Assembly (NCBI RefSeq): GCF_000527175.1 | Contig: NZ_AZUR01000001.1 | Span: 2,208,501 to 2,272,500, forward strand | DNA: 64,000 nt | Source: Pseudogulbenkiania sp. MAI-1 | Lineage (GTDB): Bacteria; Pseudomonadota; Gammaproteobacteria; Burkholderiales; Chromobacteriaceae | Direction: 5' to 3' | Part shown: piece by piece, positions 34,101 to 42,855 of the stretch | How the letters are laid out: every line of letters starts with the position of its first letter | How positions within the stretch are numbered: the first letter of the stretch is position 1 | Program-made: the position numbers and the translations under genes | Notes under the pieces: generated by a model | Seen by the model: the letters and a program-made list of their open reading frames with translations, nothing else | The model's database searches: none | Told to the model about the DNA's origin: nothing

Positions 34101-34156
34101 TCCTGCCACCCGTTTCATGCCGGAGCGCAGAATAGCTGCATTCCCGAAATAAGCAC

Positions 34157-34185
34157 TTGTCAAACCCATGTTAAAGGGATATAAT
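34157..34185 (+). promoter_or_regulatory. Promoter of the SRP RNA gene
   Basis: TTGTCA at 34157-34162 and TATAAT at 34180-34185 are 17 bases apart, a near-consensus sigma-70 promoter ending 14 bases before the RNA. Confidence 0.8.
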
Positions 34186-34199
34186 TTTTAACCTTCAAT

Positions 34200-34299
34200 G
34201 GCGGGCCTCCCCGCATTGCACAATAGCGAACCTGGTCAGGTCCGGAAGGAAGCAGCCACAGTTATTCAGTGCAAGTGCCGGGGGTCGGGCTCGCCACCC
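34200..34299 (+). ncRNA. ffs: Signal recognition particle RNA (4.5S)
   Basis: A 100-base RNA carries the invariant apical loop CAGGTCCGGAAGGAAGCAGC (34237-34256), which binds Ffh. The ends GGCGGGCC and GGGCTCGCC pair to close a long hairpin of the usual 4.5S size. A strong promoter lies just upstream and a pyrimidine run ending in Ts downstream. It guides nascent inner-membrane proteins to FtsY with Ffh. Exact ends may differ by a few bases. Confidence 0.95.
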
Positions 34300-34469
34300 C
34301 TCCCTCTTTTTGCTTTGCAAAGACCAGCAGTCCAGCCGGACGATCAGCTGTTCCCGTCGCCCAGGCAACCGGTTCTGTCGGCTTGCAACATAAGGAATGC
34401 GCGATATTCCAACAGGGAACACGGGAACTAAATTTTTTTGCGCACTCTAATATTCCTAATGGATTTTTT

Positions 34470-34490
34470 CTGCTATTTTTTATATAGCAG
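34470..34490. other. Inverted repeat upstream of the HTH gene
   Basis: CTGCTAT and ATAGCAG flank a 7-base T-rich loop in an AT-rich leader, about 50 bases before the HTH gene start. It may be an operator or an mRNA hairpin. Confidence 0.35.
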
Positions 34491-34542
34491 CACCCAATAA
34501 AAACACTTATCAAGACCGGTTACCAATTTTACGAGGCTTACC

Positions 34543-34878
34543 ATGAAACTGTTTGAGAAAATCACCAATCCCCGCGAGATCCGGCGCAAACTTGGCCTGA
34601 ACCAGCAGGAATTCTGGAGCCGCATCGGCGTCACCCAATCGGGCGGTTCCCGCTATGAAAGCGGCCGCAACATGCCCAAACCGGTACGCGAACTGCTGCG
34701 TCTCGTTCATGTCGAGCAAGTGGATCTGACCCGGGTACGCCGCGAGGACTTCGAAATCGTCGAATACCTCAAAGAGACCCACCCGGACCTGTACAAGAGT
34801 CTGCGCAAGGCGGTACGTGCCAAGCTGGACGCGACGGAAGGCTCCACCTCCTCGTCGTCGGAATCGGTTACCGGCTGA
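34543..34878 (+). CDS. Helix-turn-helix DNA-binding protein
   Basis: A 111-aa protein with an N-terminal XRE-like helix-turn-helix (ITNPREIRRKLGLNQQEFWSRIGVTQSGGSRYESGRNMPKPVRELLRLVH, about 6-55). The C-terminal 50 residues are charged and end in a serine-rich tail. GAGG precedes the ATG. Its leader is unusually AT-rich and contains a palindrome, which would suit autoregulation. The regulated genes are unknown. Confidence 0.8.
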   Translation: MKLFEKITNPREIRRKLGLNQQEFWSRIGVTQSGGSRYESGRNMPKPVRELLRLVHVEQVDLTRVRREDFEIVEYLKETHPDLYKSLRKAVRAKLDATEGSTSSSSESVTG

Positions 34879-34945
34879 TAGCCAGCCGCCCCTCCCCGGT
34901 GTCCCGCACCGAGGAGGGGCCAGCGCCGGGCCCGGGCCGGGTGCA

Positions 34946-35395
34946 TCAATCGCCGGCGTTACGCACCAGAAGCACCGGAACGTCGACTTGCTTCAGAACG
35001 CCTTCGGCCACACTGCCCATCAAGAGATGCATCAGGCCGCTCCAGCCATGCGTCCCCATGACGACCAGATCCGCCTGCCAATTCTGCAGGTCCTCGATCA
35101 GCACCGAGGCAATCTTGTCGCCCCAGCTTTCCAGAATCTTTCCTTCTGCCTGTACGCCCAAGGTCTGTGCCCTGGACTCGGCCTGGGACAACACCTTCTC
35201 ACCGGCCTGCTTGATCGAAGCCTGCAACTCCGATGCATCGAGGAACTCGGTCCCCCCCCAACCAAACTGGGCCAGGTCGACGACATGGGCGAGACACACC
35301 TTGGCGCCGACTTCTTTTGCAAGCTTGCAAGCCTCAGCCAAGGCCAGGTTGGAAGTTTCACTATCATCCACCGGTACGTAGATTCGCTGGTACAT
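34946..35395 (-). CDS. Universal stress protein (UspA family)
   Basis: The 149-aa single-domain Usp has the N-terminal IYVPVDDSETSNLALAEACKLAKE and the nucleotide motif VVMGTHGWSGLMHLLMGSVAEGVLKQVDVPVLLV (G-x2-G-x9-GS). The motif suggests an ATP-binding member. AAGGAG lies shortly before the ATG. It is convergent with the HTH gene and divergent from the thioesterase. Confidence 0.93.
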   Translation of the reverse strand: MYQRIYVPVDDSETSNLALAEACKLAKEVGAKVCLAHVVDLAQFGWGGTEFLDASELQASIKQAGEKVLSQAESRAQTLGVQAEGKILESWGDKIASVLIEDLQNWQADLVVMGTHGWSGLMHLLMGSVAEGVLKQVDVPVLLVRNAGD

Positions 35396-35513
35396 GACAC
35401 GCTCCTTGTTGACAATGTCCTACCGACCGCAATGTATCAAAACCGGCACGTTCCCTTGTTGATGCAGGTTAAGGACGTGAGTAGACTCTTCCGTATTTGA
35501 TCCGGAACCGACC

Positions 35514-35963
35514 ATGGCCCGCATCGAGATCCCCTTGCCAGAGGCATTCGTTTTCGAAACTCTCCTCGATATCAGGATAGGTGATATCAATTACGGGGGA
35601 CATCTCGCCAACGATGCCCTACTACGGCTGGCTCACGAGGCCCGCCTTCGGTTCTTCAAGACTCACGGATATAGCGAGCTCGACGTGGAGGGCCACGGCA
35701 TCATCATGACCGATGCCGCCATCGTCTACAAGGCAGAGGTTTTTCATGGCGAAACCTTGCATTTCCAGCTAGGCTTTGCCGACCCCAACAAATACGGTTT
35801 CGACCTGATTTATCAGGCAAGCCATGGTAAGACCGGGCATGAAGTGGCAAGATTGAAAACCGGGATCGTCTTCTTCGATTACGACAAACGGAAGATCGCG
35901 CCCATGCCTGGGGTGTTTGTGACGCGCTTTCTGCGAGAACAACAAGGAGTAGTGGCATCATGA
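35514..35963 (+). CDS. Hot-dog fold acyl-CoA thioesterase
   Basis: The 149-aa protein has the thioesterase block IGDINYGGHLANDALLRLAHEARLRFFKTHGYSE, typical of 4HBT-type hot-dog enzymes that hydrolyse acyl-CoA or acyl-ACP. VYKAEVFHGETLHFQLGF lies on the central strands. The stop overlaps the start of the TerB-like gene (ATGA), so the two are coupled. Its substrate chain length is not predictable. Confidence 0.82.
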   Translation: MARIEIPLPEAFVFETLLDIRIGDINYGGHLANDALLRLAHEARLRFFKTHGYSELDVEGHGIIMTDAAIVYKAEVFHGETLHFQLGFADPNKYGFDLIYQASHGKTGHEVARLKTGIVFFDYDKRKIAPMPGVFVTRFLREQQGVVAS

Positions 35964-36379
35964 GACCTTACCCGCCCAACAGTTCCGAAGCCATAGCCCG
36001 ATTGCTGGCCATGTTCCTGGTCACCGATGGCGAAATGGATCACCATGAAATCGAAGCGCTCGAGGAACTGAACGTCTACGATGTTCTGGGACTCACCCGC
36101 AAGCAATTCATGGATGTGCTGATCAGCTATTGTGACGACATCTCGGACGAGGCCGATGAACAGGATGGCACCATCCATCTCATCGACAAGGAACGCATCG
36201 ACGACTTGCTGGCGGATGTCACCGACCGCAGCCGGCGCATTCTGGCCTGCGCCCTGGCCATCGACGTCACCAAGTCCGACGGCCAGATCAGCGACCCGGA
36301 AATGGCCCTGCTGCGCTACATGATGGACTCATGGGCGATCACCCTCGAGGATATCGAGAACGAATTCGTCAGGCAGTAG
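35960..36379 (+). CDS. TerB-like helical protein
   Basis: A 139-aa acidic helical protein. SEAIARLLAMFLVTDGEMDHHEIEALEEL and AIDVTKSDGQISDPEMALLRYMMDSWAI resemble the two repeated metal-binding helices of TerB/COG3793-like domains, in which acidic residues bind calcium. It is coupled to the upstream thioesterase and followed by a terminator. It is called TerB-like on pattern only; no tellurite resistance genes are near. Confidence 0.65.
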   Translation: MRPYPPNSSEAIARLLAMFLVTDGEMDHHEIEALEELNVYDVLGLTRKQFMDVLISYCDDISDEADEQDGTIHLIDKERIDDLLADVTDRSRRILACALAIDVTKSDGQISDPEMALLRYMMDSWAITLEDIENEFVRQ

Positions 36380-36402
36380 CCTCTCCCCACGAGCATCCAC
36401 GC

Positions 36403-36433
36403 AGCCGCCCCTCCGACAACCGGGCGGCTTTTT
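36403..36433 (+). terminator. Terminator before xerC
   Basis: AGCCGCCC and GGGCGGCT form an 8-bp stem with a T-run, 24 bases after the TerB-like gene. Confidence 0.82.
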
Positions 36434-36464
36434 GCTGCCCTGCCCGCCACCAAGACTCTTTGCC

Positions 36465-37433
36465 ATGTCCACATACCCCGAGGACCGCCCCACCCCACCG
36501 GAAGGACCGGTTGCCGCCCAAGCCTGGGAACAGCAGATTGCCGCTTACGATCTGGCACTGCAACTGGCCGGCAAGAGCCCGCATACGCGCAGCGCCTATC
36601 GCCGCGACCTGCAGGCCCTGGCCGCCTTGCAACCCGGGCCGGCTCCTGCCGCACTTACGGCGCAGCATATCCGTCTCGCCGTGGCCCGACTCCACGCCAA
36701 GGGCCTGGTCGGTCGTAGCCTGGCGCGCATGCTGTCCGCCTGGCGGGGATTTTTCGACTGGCTGATCGAGAAGAAACAGACCGTGGCAAACCCCTGCCAG
36801 GGTATTCGCCCACCGAAAAAGCCCAAAACACTCCCCAAGGCCCTGCCGGTCGATGCCGCCAACGCCCTGCTCGATGCGCCGGCCGATCCCGAAGACGAAC
36901 TGGCTCTGCGTGACAAGGCCATGTTCGAGCTGCTCTACTCCTCCGGCCTGCGCCTGTCGGAGCTCACCGGCCTCGATCTGGACGACCTCGACCTGGCGGA
37001 AGGCCTGCTCACTGCGCACGGCAAGGGCAGCAAGACCCGCATCCTGCCGATCGGACGCCAGGCCAGAGCAGCACTGGAAGAGTGGCTGGCCATCCGCCCC
37101 GCCGCCCCCGGCGAGCGCGCCGTCTTCACCGGCAAGAGCGGGCGCCGCCTGTCCGGGCGCCAGGTAGAGAAGCGCCTGGAGCAGTGGGCCCTACGGCACG
37201 GCAGCGATCGCCACGTGCATCCGCACATGCTGCGCCACTCCTTCGCCAGCCACCTGCTGCAATCGTCCGGCGACCTGCGCGCCGTGCAGGAACTGCTCGG
37301 CCACGCCAACCTGTCCACCACGCAGATCTACACCAGCCTCGACTTCCAGCACCTGGCCAAGGTCTACGACGCAGCCCACCCGCGCGCCCGGCAGGGAAAA
37401 GCAAAGGGCCCATGCAGCGACGAGGAGGCATGA
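36465..37433 (+). CDS. xerC: Tyrosine recombinase XerC
   Basis: The 322-aa site-specific recombinase acts with XerD at dif to resolve chromosome dimers. Catalytic residues are Arg163 (SGLRLSELTG), His254-x-x-Arg257 (HMLRHSFASHLL), His280 (LGHANLST) and nucleophile Tyr289 (QIYTSLD). The HLAKVYDAAHPRARQ tail is typical of XerC rather than XerD. The N-terminal SAM-like domain covers about 20-110. Start ATG 36465 follows the terminator of the upstream unit. Confidence 0.93.
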   Translation: MSTYPEDRPTPPEGPVAAQAWEQQIAAYDLALQLAGKSPHTRSAYRRDLQALAALQPGPAPAALTAQHIRLAVARLHAKGLVGRSLARMLSAWRGFFDWLIEKKQTVANPCQGIRPPKKPKTLPKALPVDAANALLDAPADPEDELALRDKAMFELLYSSGLRLSELTGLDLDDLDLAEGLLTAHGKGSKTRILPIGRQARAALEEWLAIRPAAPGERAVFTGKSGRRLSGRQVEKRLEQWALRHGSDRHVHPHMLRHSFASHLLQSSGDLRAVQELLGHANLSTTQIYTSLDFQHLAKVYDAAHPRARQGKAKGPCSDEEA

Positions 37434-37456
37434 AAAACGCCGGAAAAACCGGCGTT
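37433..37456 (-). terminator. Terminator of the pgi-pncC unit
   Basis: AACGCCGG and CCGGCGTT form an 8-bp perfect stem with an A5/T5 loop. On the minus strand a T-run follows, so it serves pncC and pgi. Confidence 0.78.
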
Positions 37457-37484
37457 CACGTGAAGAGGCAGCTCGAGCACAGGC

Positions 37485-37985
37485 TCATGCCGTCAGAGAT
37501 TGCCGATCGATCGCCTGTATCAGCCGCGACAACGCCGTTTCCACCGCCTGCCGGCGCACCGCCAGCCGGTCGCCGGTAAAATGGCAGACGAACGCCTCGG
37601 CCGCACCGTGGCGACTCGCCAAGGCGAACCACACCATTCCCACCGGCTTGGCGGCGGAACCGCCCGTCGGTCCGGCGATGCCCGACACGGCCAGCGCCCA
37701 GTCGGCGCCGGAACGCTGCAGAGCCCCATCGGCCATTTCCCGCACGGTGCGTTCGCTCACCGCCCCGTCTGCGTCCAGGGTCTCGGCCCTGACGCCGAGC
37801 AACTGCTGCTTGGCGTCGTTGCTGTAGGTCACGAAGCCGTAGCCGAACCAGGCTGAGCTGCCGGCAATATCGGTAATGGCGCCGGCGATGCGCCCAGCCG
37901 TGCAGGACTCGGCCAGCGTCACGCTTTCGCCGCGCGCCAGCAGGCGCTCACCCAGTTGGCGAGCCAGTTCGAACTCAGTGCTCAT
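37485..37985 (-). CDS. pncC: CinA C-terminal type nicotinamide-nucleotide amidase
   Basis: The 166-aa protein is the stand-alone CinA_C domain. It includes ESVTLAESCTAGRIAGAITDIAGSSAWFGYGFVTYSNDAKQQLLGV and ALAVSGIAGPTGGSAAKPVGMVWFAL. Such proteins deamidate NMN to nicotinic acid mononucleotide in the pyridine nucleotide salvage cycle. The start overlaps the pgi stop by 11 bases, so they probably share a transcript that ends at the downstream hairpin. Confidence 0.92.
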   Translation of the reverse strand: MSTEFELARQLGERLLARGESVTLAESCTAGRIAGAITDIAGSSAWFGYGFVTYSNDAKQQLLGVRAETLDADGAVSERTVREMADGALQRSGADWALAVSGIAGPTGGSAAKPVGMVWFALASRHGAAEAFVCHFTGDRLAVRRQAVETALSRLIQAIDRQSLTA

Positions 37986-39624
37986 GACGACTCCGGAAGT
38001 GGGCGATCAGGCCGTTGGTGGAACTGTCGTGCCTCAGTTCGCCGTCGGACGACAGCTCCGGCAGGATGCGCCGCGCCAGCTGCTTGCCATACTCCACGCC
38101 CCATTGGTCGAAAGAATTGATCCCCCAGATCACCCCCTGCACGAACACCTTGTGCTCGTACAAGGCCATCAGCATGCCCAGCGCGTGCGGCGTCAGCTTG
38201 TCGATGGCCAGCGTGTTGGACGGCTGATTGCCGGGGAACAGCTTCTGTGGCAGCAGCATGTCGAGGCGGTCGCCCGACAGATCGGACAGTTCCGCCATCA
38301 CCTCGGCCTCGGCCTTGCCGCGCATCAGCGCCTCGGTCTGCGCCAGGCAGTTGGCCACCAGCACGGCATGCTGCTGGTCGACCCGGTAGTGGCTGTTCAT
38401 CGGGACGATGAAGTCGCACGGCACCAGACGGGTCCCCTGGTGCAACAACTGGAAGAAGGCGTGCTGGCTGTTCACCCCCTCCTCGCCCCAGATCACCGGG
38501 CCGGTCTCGAAATCCAGCCGCTCGCCATAGCGTCCCACCCGCTTGCCGTTGGACTCCATGTCCAGCTGCTGGATATGCGCCGGCAAACGGCGCAGGCCGT
38601 GGTCGTAGGGCATGATGGCGTGAGTATGCGCGCCGTAGAAGGTGTTGTACCAGACACCGATCAGCGCCAGGATCACCGGCATGTTGCGCTCGAACGGCGC
38701 GTTGAAAAAGTGCTGGTCCATCGCATGACCGCCGGCCAGGAACTCGGCGAAACGCTCGAAGCCCACCGCCAGCATCACCGGCAGACCGATGGCTGACCAG
38801 ACCGAATAGCGCCCGCCGACCCAGTCCCAGAAGCCGAACATGTTCTCCGGATCGATGCCGAATGCCGCGACGGCTTCACCGTTGGTCGACACCGCGACGA
38901 AATGACGCGCGATATCCGCCTCCGTTGCCGACTGCAGGAACCACTGCCGCGCCGCCCGGGCGTTGAGCAGGGTTTCCAGTGTGGTGAACGACTTCGAGGC
39001 CACGATGAACAGCGTGGTGCGCGGATCGAGTTTCTCCAGCGTGCGGGCGATATGCTGCCCATCGACGTTGGAGACGAAGTGCACCGTCAGGTCGGGATGG
39101 GCATATGGCCCCAACGCCTCGGCCACCACCAGTGGCCCCAGGTCGGAGCCGCCGATTCCCAGGTTGACCACGTCCTTCACCGGCAAACCGGTGTAGCCGC
39201 GCCATTCGCCGGAACGCACCCGCTCGCTGAAGCGGCGCAAACGCTGCAGCACCGCATGCACCTGCGGCACCACGTCCACCCCACCCACCTCCAGCGAGGC
39301 GTCCGCGGGTAGTCGCAGCGCCGTGTGCAGCACCGCGCGATCCTCGCTGACATTGATGCGTTCGCCGCGGCGCATCGACTCCATCCAGCCCCGCAGGTTC
39401 ACCGCTTCGGCCAGCTCGAACAGCAGTTCGAAGGTGCGCTCGGTCATGCGGTTCTTGGAGTAATCCAGCAGCAGACCGTCCACTTCCAGCGAAAAACGCC
39501 CGAAACGTTGCGGGTCCAGCTGGAACAGCTCGCGCATATGCATGTGGCGCGTGGCGCGCTGGTGCTGATGCAGCTTGGCCCAGACCGGGGAACTGTTGAT
39601 GTCGTGACGGCGGTAATCCAGCAT
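37975..39624 (-). CDS. pgi: Glucose-6-phosphate isomerase
   Basis: The 549-aa enzyme interconverts glucose-6-phosphate and fructose-6-phosphate. Signatures are VNLGIGGSDLGPLVV, the DPRTTLFIVASKSFTTLETL phosphate-binding block, FGFWDWVGGRYSVWSAIG and GINSFDQWGVEYGKQLA, with the active-site Lys in the last. The length matches E. coli Pgi (549 aa). The downstream gene overlaps its stop. Oligoribonuclease lies 46 bases upstream in the same direction. Confidence 0.96.
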   Translation of the reverse strand: MLDYRRHDINSSPVWAKLHQHQRATRHMHMRELFQLDPQRFGRFSLEVDGLLLDYSKNRMTERTFELLFELAEAVNLRGWMESMRRGERINVSEDRAVLHTALRLPADASLEVGGVDVVPQVHAVLQRLRRFSERVRSGEWRGYTGLPVKDVVNLGIGGSDLGPLVVAEALGPYAHPDLTVHFVSNVDGQHIARTLEKLDPRTTLFIVASKSFTTLETLLNARAARQWFLQSATEADIARHFVAVSTNGEAVAAFGIDPENMFGFWDWVGGRYSVWSAIGLPVMLAVGFERFAEFLAGGHAMDQHFFNAPFERNMPVILALIGVWYNTFYGAHTHAIMPYDHGLRRLPAHIQQLDMESNGKRVGRYGERLDFETGPVIWGEEGVNSQHAFFQLLHQGTRLVPCDFIVPMNSHYRVDQQHAVLVANCLAQTEALMRGKAEAEVMAELSDLSGDRLDMLLPQKLFPGNQPSNTLAIDKLTPHALGMLMALYEHKVFVQGVIWGINSFDQWGVEYGKQLARRILPELSSDGELRHDSSTNGLIAHFRSRHEH

Positions 39625-39670
39625 CGGAAAATCCAGTGGAAACGGCCCGCTCAGAGCGGGCCGGCAAGGC

Positions 39671-40216
39671 TCAGAGCTTGATGAAATGTTCGCGGTAGTA
39701 TTTCAATTCCTCGATCGATTCGAGGATGTCGGCCAGCGCCTGGTGACGGCCTTTCTTCACCACGCCGCGCGCCACCTCGGGCTTCCAGCGCTTGCACAGT
39801 TCCTTCAGCGTGGAAACGTCCAGGTTGCGGTAATGGAAGAACACCTCGAGCCGCGGCATGCCGCGCGCCATGAAGCGGCGGTCCTGGCAAATCGAGTTGC
39901 CGCACATCGGCGAGGTCTTGGCCGGAACGTATTCCTGCAGGAACGCCAGCATCAGTTCCTCGGCATCGACCTCGCTCAGGGTAGAGGCCTTGACCCGCTC
40001 GATCAACCCGGATCGGGCGTGTGTCGATTTGTTCCACTCGTCCATGCCATCCAGCACGCTGTCCGGCTGGTGAATCGCCAGCACCGGCGACTCGGCCAGC
40101 ACGTTGAGCTGGCTGTCGGTGACGACCGCGGCGATCTCGATGATGCGGTCGCTATCGGGATTCAGGCCGGTCATTTCCATGTCGACCCAGATGAGGTTGT
40201 TTTGATCTTGTGCCAT
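39671..40216 (-). CDS. orn: Oligoribonuclease
   Basis: The 181-aa DEDDh 3'-5' exonuclease degrades di- and oligoribonucleotides, including pGpG from c-di-GMP turnover. The catalytic blocks are IWVDMEMTGLNPDSDRIIEIA (DE), SPMCGNSICQDRRFMARGMP and KKGRHQALADILESI (H and D). ATG 40216 is supported by an AAGATGGA just upstream and by the standard length of about 181 aa. It is divergent from the M48 protease gene. Confidence 0.96.
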   Translation of the reverse strand: MAQDQNNLIWVDMEMTGLNPDSDRIIEIAAVVTDSQLNVLAESPVLAIHQPDSVLDGMDEWNKSTHARSGLIERVKASTLSEVDAEELMLAFLQEYVPAKTSPMCGNSICQDRRFMARGMPRLEVFFHYRNLDVSTLKELCKRWKPEVARGVVKKGRHQALADILESIEELKYYREHFIKL

Positions 40217-40290
40217 ACTGATCCATCTTTCTAAACGATCGTATTTTCCGCGATTGCCGCACATCCGGCAAACACCGCGCACTTTTTCTC

Positions 40291-41538
40291 ATGACAGACG
40301 CCTTTACCTACGCCTTCCTGCTCGCCCTCGGCGCCTCCCTGGCGCTCAAGCTGTGGCTGGCCCGGCGCCATACCCACCACATCCTCAGCCATCGCCAGCA
40401 TGTTCCCGCCGGCTTCGCCGACAGCATCCCGCTGGATGCGCACCAACGCGCGGCCGACTACACCGTCGCCAAGACTCGGCTTGGCATGGTCAACGCGGTT
40501 GCCGATGCCGCATTGATCCTGATCCTGACGCTGGGTGGCGGCTTGCAGCAGCTCTGGCACTTCTCGGCCAGCCTCGTCGAGGCCGACATCCTGCGCGGGC
40601 TGATCCTGATCGGTTCGGTCAGCCTGATTTCGGGCGTAGTCACCTTGCCGTTCAGCCTCGCCAGCACCTTCGGCATCGAGGCGCGCTTCGGCTTCAACAC
40701 GATGACGCCCCGGTTGTTCCTCCTCGACCTGATCAAGCGCTCGCTGCTGGGTGTGCTGATCGGGGCGCCGCTGCTACTGCTGGTACTGTGGCTGATGTCG
40801 ATGATGGGCAGCCTGTGGTGGCTATGGGTATGGCTGCTCTGGAGCGGTTTCAGTGTGCTGCTGGTCGCCCTCTACCCGACGCTGATCGCCCCCCTGTTCA
40901 ACAAGTTCCAGCCGCTGCAAGACGAGGAACTGAGTCAACGCATCGACACGCTGCTCGCGCGCTGCGGCTTCAAGAGCCAGGGCATCTTCGTCATGGACGG
41001 GTCCACCCGCTCCAGCCACGGCAACGCCTACTTCACCGGCTTCGGTGCGAGCAAGCGCATCGTATTCTTCGACACGCTGCTCGAGCGCCTGGAGCACGAC
41101 GAAATCGAGGCCGTGCTGGCCCACGAGTTGGGACACTTCCGCAAAAAGCACGTCACCAAGCGCATCGCGCTTACCTTCGTGCTTTCCCTGGGCTTCCTGT
41201 TCATTCTCGGCCAACTGATCGGCGCCCCCTGGTTCTACCAGGGCCTGGGCCTGACGAGCCAGAGCAATGCCCTGGCCCTGGTGTTGTTCTTCATGGTGAT
41301 ACCCGCCTTCACCTTCCCGCTGACGCCGCTGTCCAGCATGTTGTCGCGGCGCCATGAATACGAGGCCGACGATTTTGCCGCCGACCAGGTCTCTGCCGAT
41401 GCGCTGGCCTCGGCCCTGGTCAAGCTGTACCGGGACAATGCTTCGACGCTGACCCCCGATCCCTTGCATTCGGCCTTTTACGATTCGCACCCGCCGGCGG
41501 CGCTGCGCATCGCCCACCTGAAAGGAGAGCCCGCATGA
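40291..41538 (+). CDS. M48-family membrane metallopeptidase (Ste24-like)
   Basis: The 415-aa inner-membrane protease has the zinc motif HELGH at 278-282 (VLAHELGHFRKKH) and the later glutamate ligand in RHEYEADDFAADQ. Several hydrophobic helices (about residues 3-20, 60-80, 100-125, 150-190) surround it, as in Ste24/CAAX-type M48A peptidases. It is divergent from orn and begins a coupled unit with phhB and rsgA. Its substrates are unknown; it may act in membrane protein quality control. Confidence 0.9.
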   Translation: MTDAFTYAFLLALGASLALKLWLARRHTHHILSHRQHVPAGFADSIPLDAHQRAADYTVAKTRLGMVNAVADAALILILTLGGGLQQLWHFSASLVEADILRGLILIGSVSLISGVVTLPFSLASTFGIEARFGFNTMTPRLFLLDLIKRSLLGVLIGAPLLLLVLWLMSMMGSLWWLWVWLLWSGFSVLLVALYPTLIAPLFNKFQPLQDEELSQRIDTLLARCGFKSQGIFVMDGSTRSSHGNAYFTGFGASKRIVFFDTLLERLEHDEIEAVLAHELGHFRKKHVTKRIALTFVLSLGFLFILGQLIGAPWFYQGLGLTSQSNALALVLFFMVIPAFTFPLTPLSSMLSRRHEYEADDFAADQVSADALASALVKLYRDNASTLTPDPLHSAFYDSHPPAALRIAHLKGEPA

Positions 41539-41864
41539 ATCTCGTTCAAATGCATTGCCAAGCCCAGCACGGCAAGAGCCCGCTGGACAGTGCCACCCAG
41601 CAACAACACCTAGCCACCCTACCCGGCTGGGAGATCCAGGGCATCGAGCTCACCAAGACCTTCCGTTTCGGCAACTATTACGAAACCATGGCCTTCGTGA
41701 ACGCCCTGGCCTGGATTGCCCACCAGGAAGATCACCATCCGGACCTGTCGGTCCATTACAACCGCGCCGTCGTCCATTTCAGCACCCACGACGCCAACGG
41801 TCTCACCCTCAACGACTTCATCTGCGCGGCGAAAACGGAAGCCCTGCTGAACAGACCTTCATGA
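41535..41864 (+). CDS. phhB: Pterin-4a-carbinolamine dehydratase
   Basis: The 109-aa enzyme recycles the carbinolamine made by phenylalanine hydroxylase. AFVNALAWIAHQEDHHPDLSVHYNRAVVHFSTHDANGLTLNDFICAAK holds the HHPD motif with the pterin-binding histidines. It overlaps both neighbours by ATGA-type junctions. The phenylalanine hydroxylase gene is not in this window. Confidence 0.93.
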   Translation: MNLVQMHCQAQHGKSPLDSATQQQHLATLPGWEIQGIELTKTFRFGNYYETMAFVNALAWIAHQEDHHPDLSVHYNRAVVHFSTHDANGLTLNDFICAAKTEALLNRPS

Positions 41865-42733
41865 AACAAACCGGACAGATCATCCGCAGTTACGGCCGCC
41901 GCTTCATCGTCGAAACCGCCGGCCGCACCTACGACTGCACCACCCGCGGCAAGCGGGTCGATTACGCCTGTGGCGACTTCGTCGACATCCTGATCCAGAA
42001 CGAAGAGCAGGCCGTCATCGAAGGTGCACAGGAACGGCGCAGCCTGCTCTACCGCCAGGACGACTGGAAAACCAAGATGATTGCGGCCAACGTGACGCGC
42101 ATTCTGTTCGTGACGGCGGCGGTGCCCACCCCCAGCGAGGAATTTCTCAACCGCGGCCTGATTGCCGCCGAAGCTGCCGACATCGAACCCATCATCCTGG
42201 TCAACAAGTCGGACCTGCCGGAAACCGCCGTCTGGCTGCAAAAGCTCGAAATGTACCAGGAACTGGGCTACCACATCCTCAGCCTGTCGGCCAAACGGAG
42301 CGTGGACGAATTGCGTCCGCTGCTCTCCGGCCACACTTCGGTTTTTGTTGGACAGTCCGGCATGGGCAAGTCCACGCTGACCAACGCGCTACTGCCCGAT
42401 GCCGGCGCCCGCATCGGAGACATTTCCACCGCGCTGGACTCCGGCCGGCACACCACCACCCATGCCGCGCTGTACCATCTCGATGAAGACAGCCATCTGA
42501 TCGACTCTCCCGGCCTGCAGGAATTCGGCCTGAAGCACCTGGAAGCGGTTGATCTGGTTCATTATTTCCCGGAAATGCGTCCTTTTATCGGACAGTGCCG
42601 TTTTCACAATTGCGCGCATCTGGCCGAGCCGGACTGCGCCATCAAGGAAGCCGCCAAAAGCGGAAAAATAAGCCAGTTTCGCATGGAATTGTTACAACGT
42701 CTAACGAGCGAGCTCAACAAGATAATCGCATAA
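41861..42733 (+). CDS. rsgA: Ribosome small-subunit biogenesis GTPase RsgA
   Basis: The 290-aa circularly permuted GTPase has G4 NKSD (115-118), then G1 GQSGMGKS (164-171) and G3 DSPG (215-218). An N-terminal OB-fold and a C-terminal zinc knuckle with CRFHNCAHLAEPDC (Cys246, Cys251, His253, Cys259) complete it. It checks 30S maturation. It overlaps phhB by four bases. A 17-bp perfect palindrome spans its stop codon. Confidence 0.96.
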   Translation: MKQTGQIIRSYGRRFIVETAGRTYDCTTRGKRVDYACGDFVDILIQNEEQAVIEGAQERRSLLYRQDDWKTKMIAANVTRILFVTAAVPTPSEEFLNRGLIAAEAADIEPIILVNKSDLPETAVWLQKLEMYQELGYHILSLSAKRSVDELRPLLSGHTSVFVGQSGMGKSTLTNALLPDAGARIGDISTALDSGRHTTTHAALYHLDEDSHLIDSPGLQEFGLKHLEAVDLVHYFPEMRPFIGQCRFHNCAHLAEPDCAIKEAAKSGKISQFRMELLQRLTSELNKIIA

Positions 42734-42742
42734 ATTATGCGA
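42726..42742. repeat. 17-bp palindrome across the rsgA stop codon
   Basis: TCGCATAA-A-TTATGCGA is a perfect inverted repeat whose left arm contains the rsgA stop (TAA 42731-42733). No T-run follows, so a simple terminator is unlikely. Confidence 0.5.
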
Positions 42743-42754
42743 ATGCACTGACGA

Positions 42755-42783
42755 TTTACAAAGGCTGGCAATGTCTCTATTCT
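42755..42783 (+). promoter_or_regulatory. Probable phaB promoter
   Basis: TTTACA at 42755-42760 and TATTCT at 42778-42783 are 17 bases apart. This would start transcription about 65 bases before phaB. Confidence 0.55.
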
Positions 42784-42855
42784 CCTGTTCAAAGAGCTGG
42801 ATAACTAGCGACCTCCCCCTGAGGGCGCACAATTGACACTGACAGGAGACGAGTA

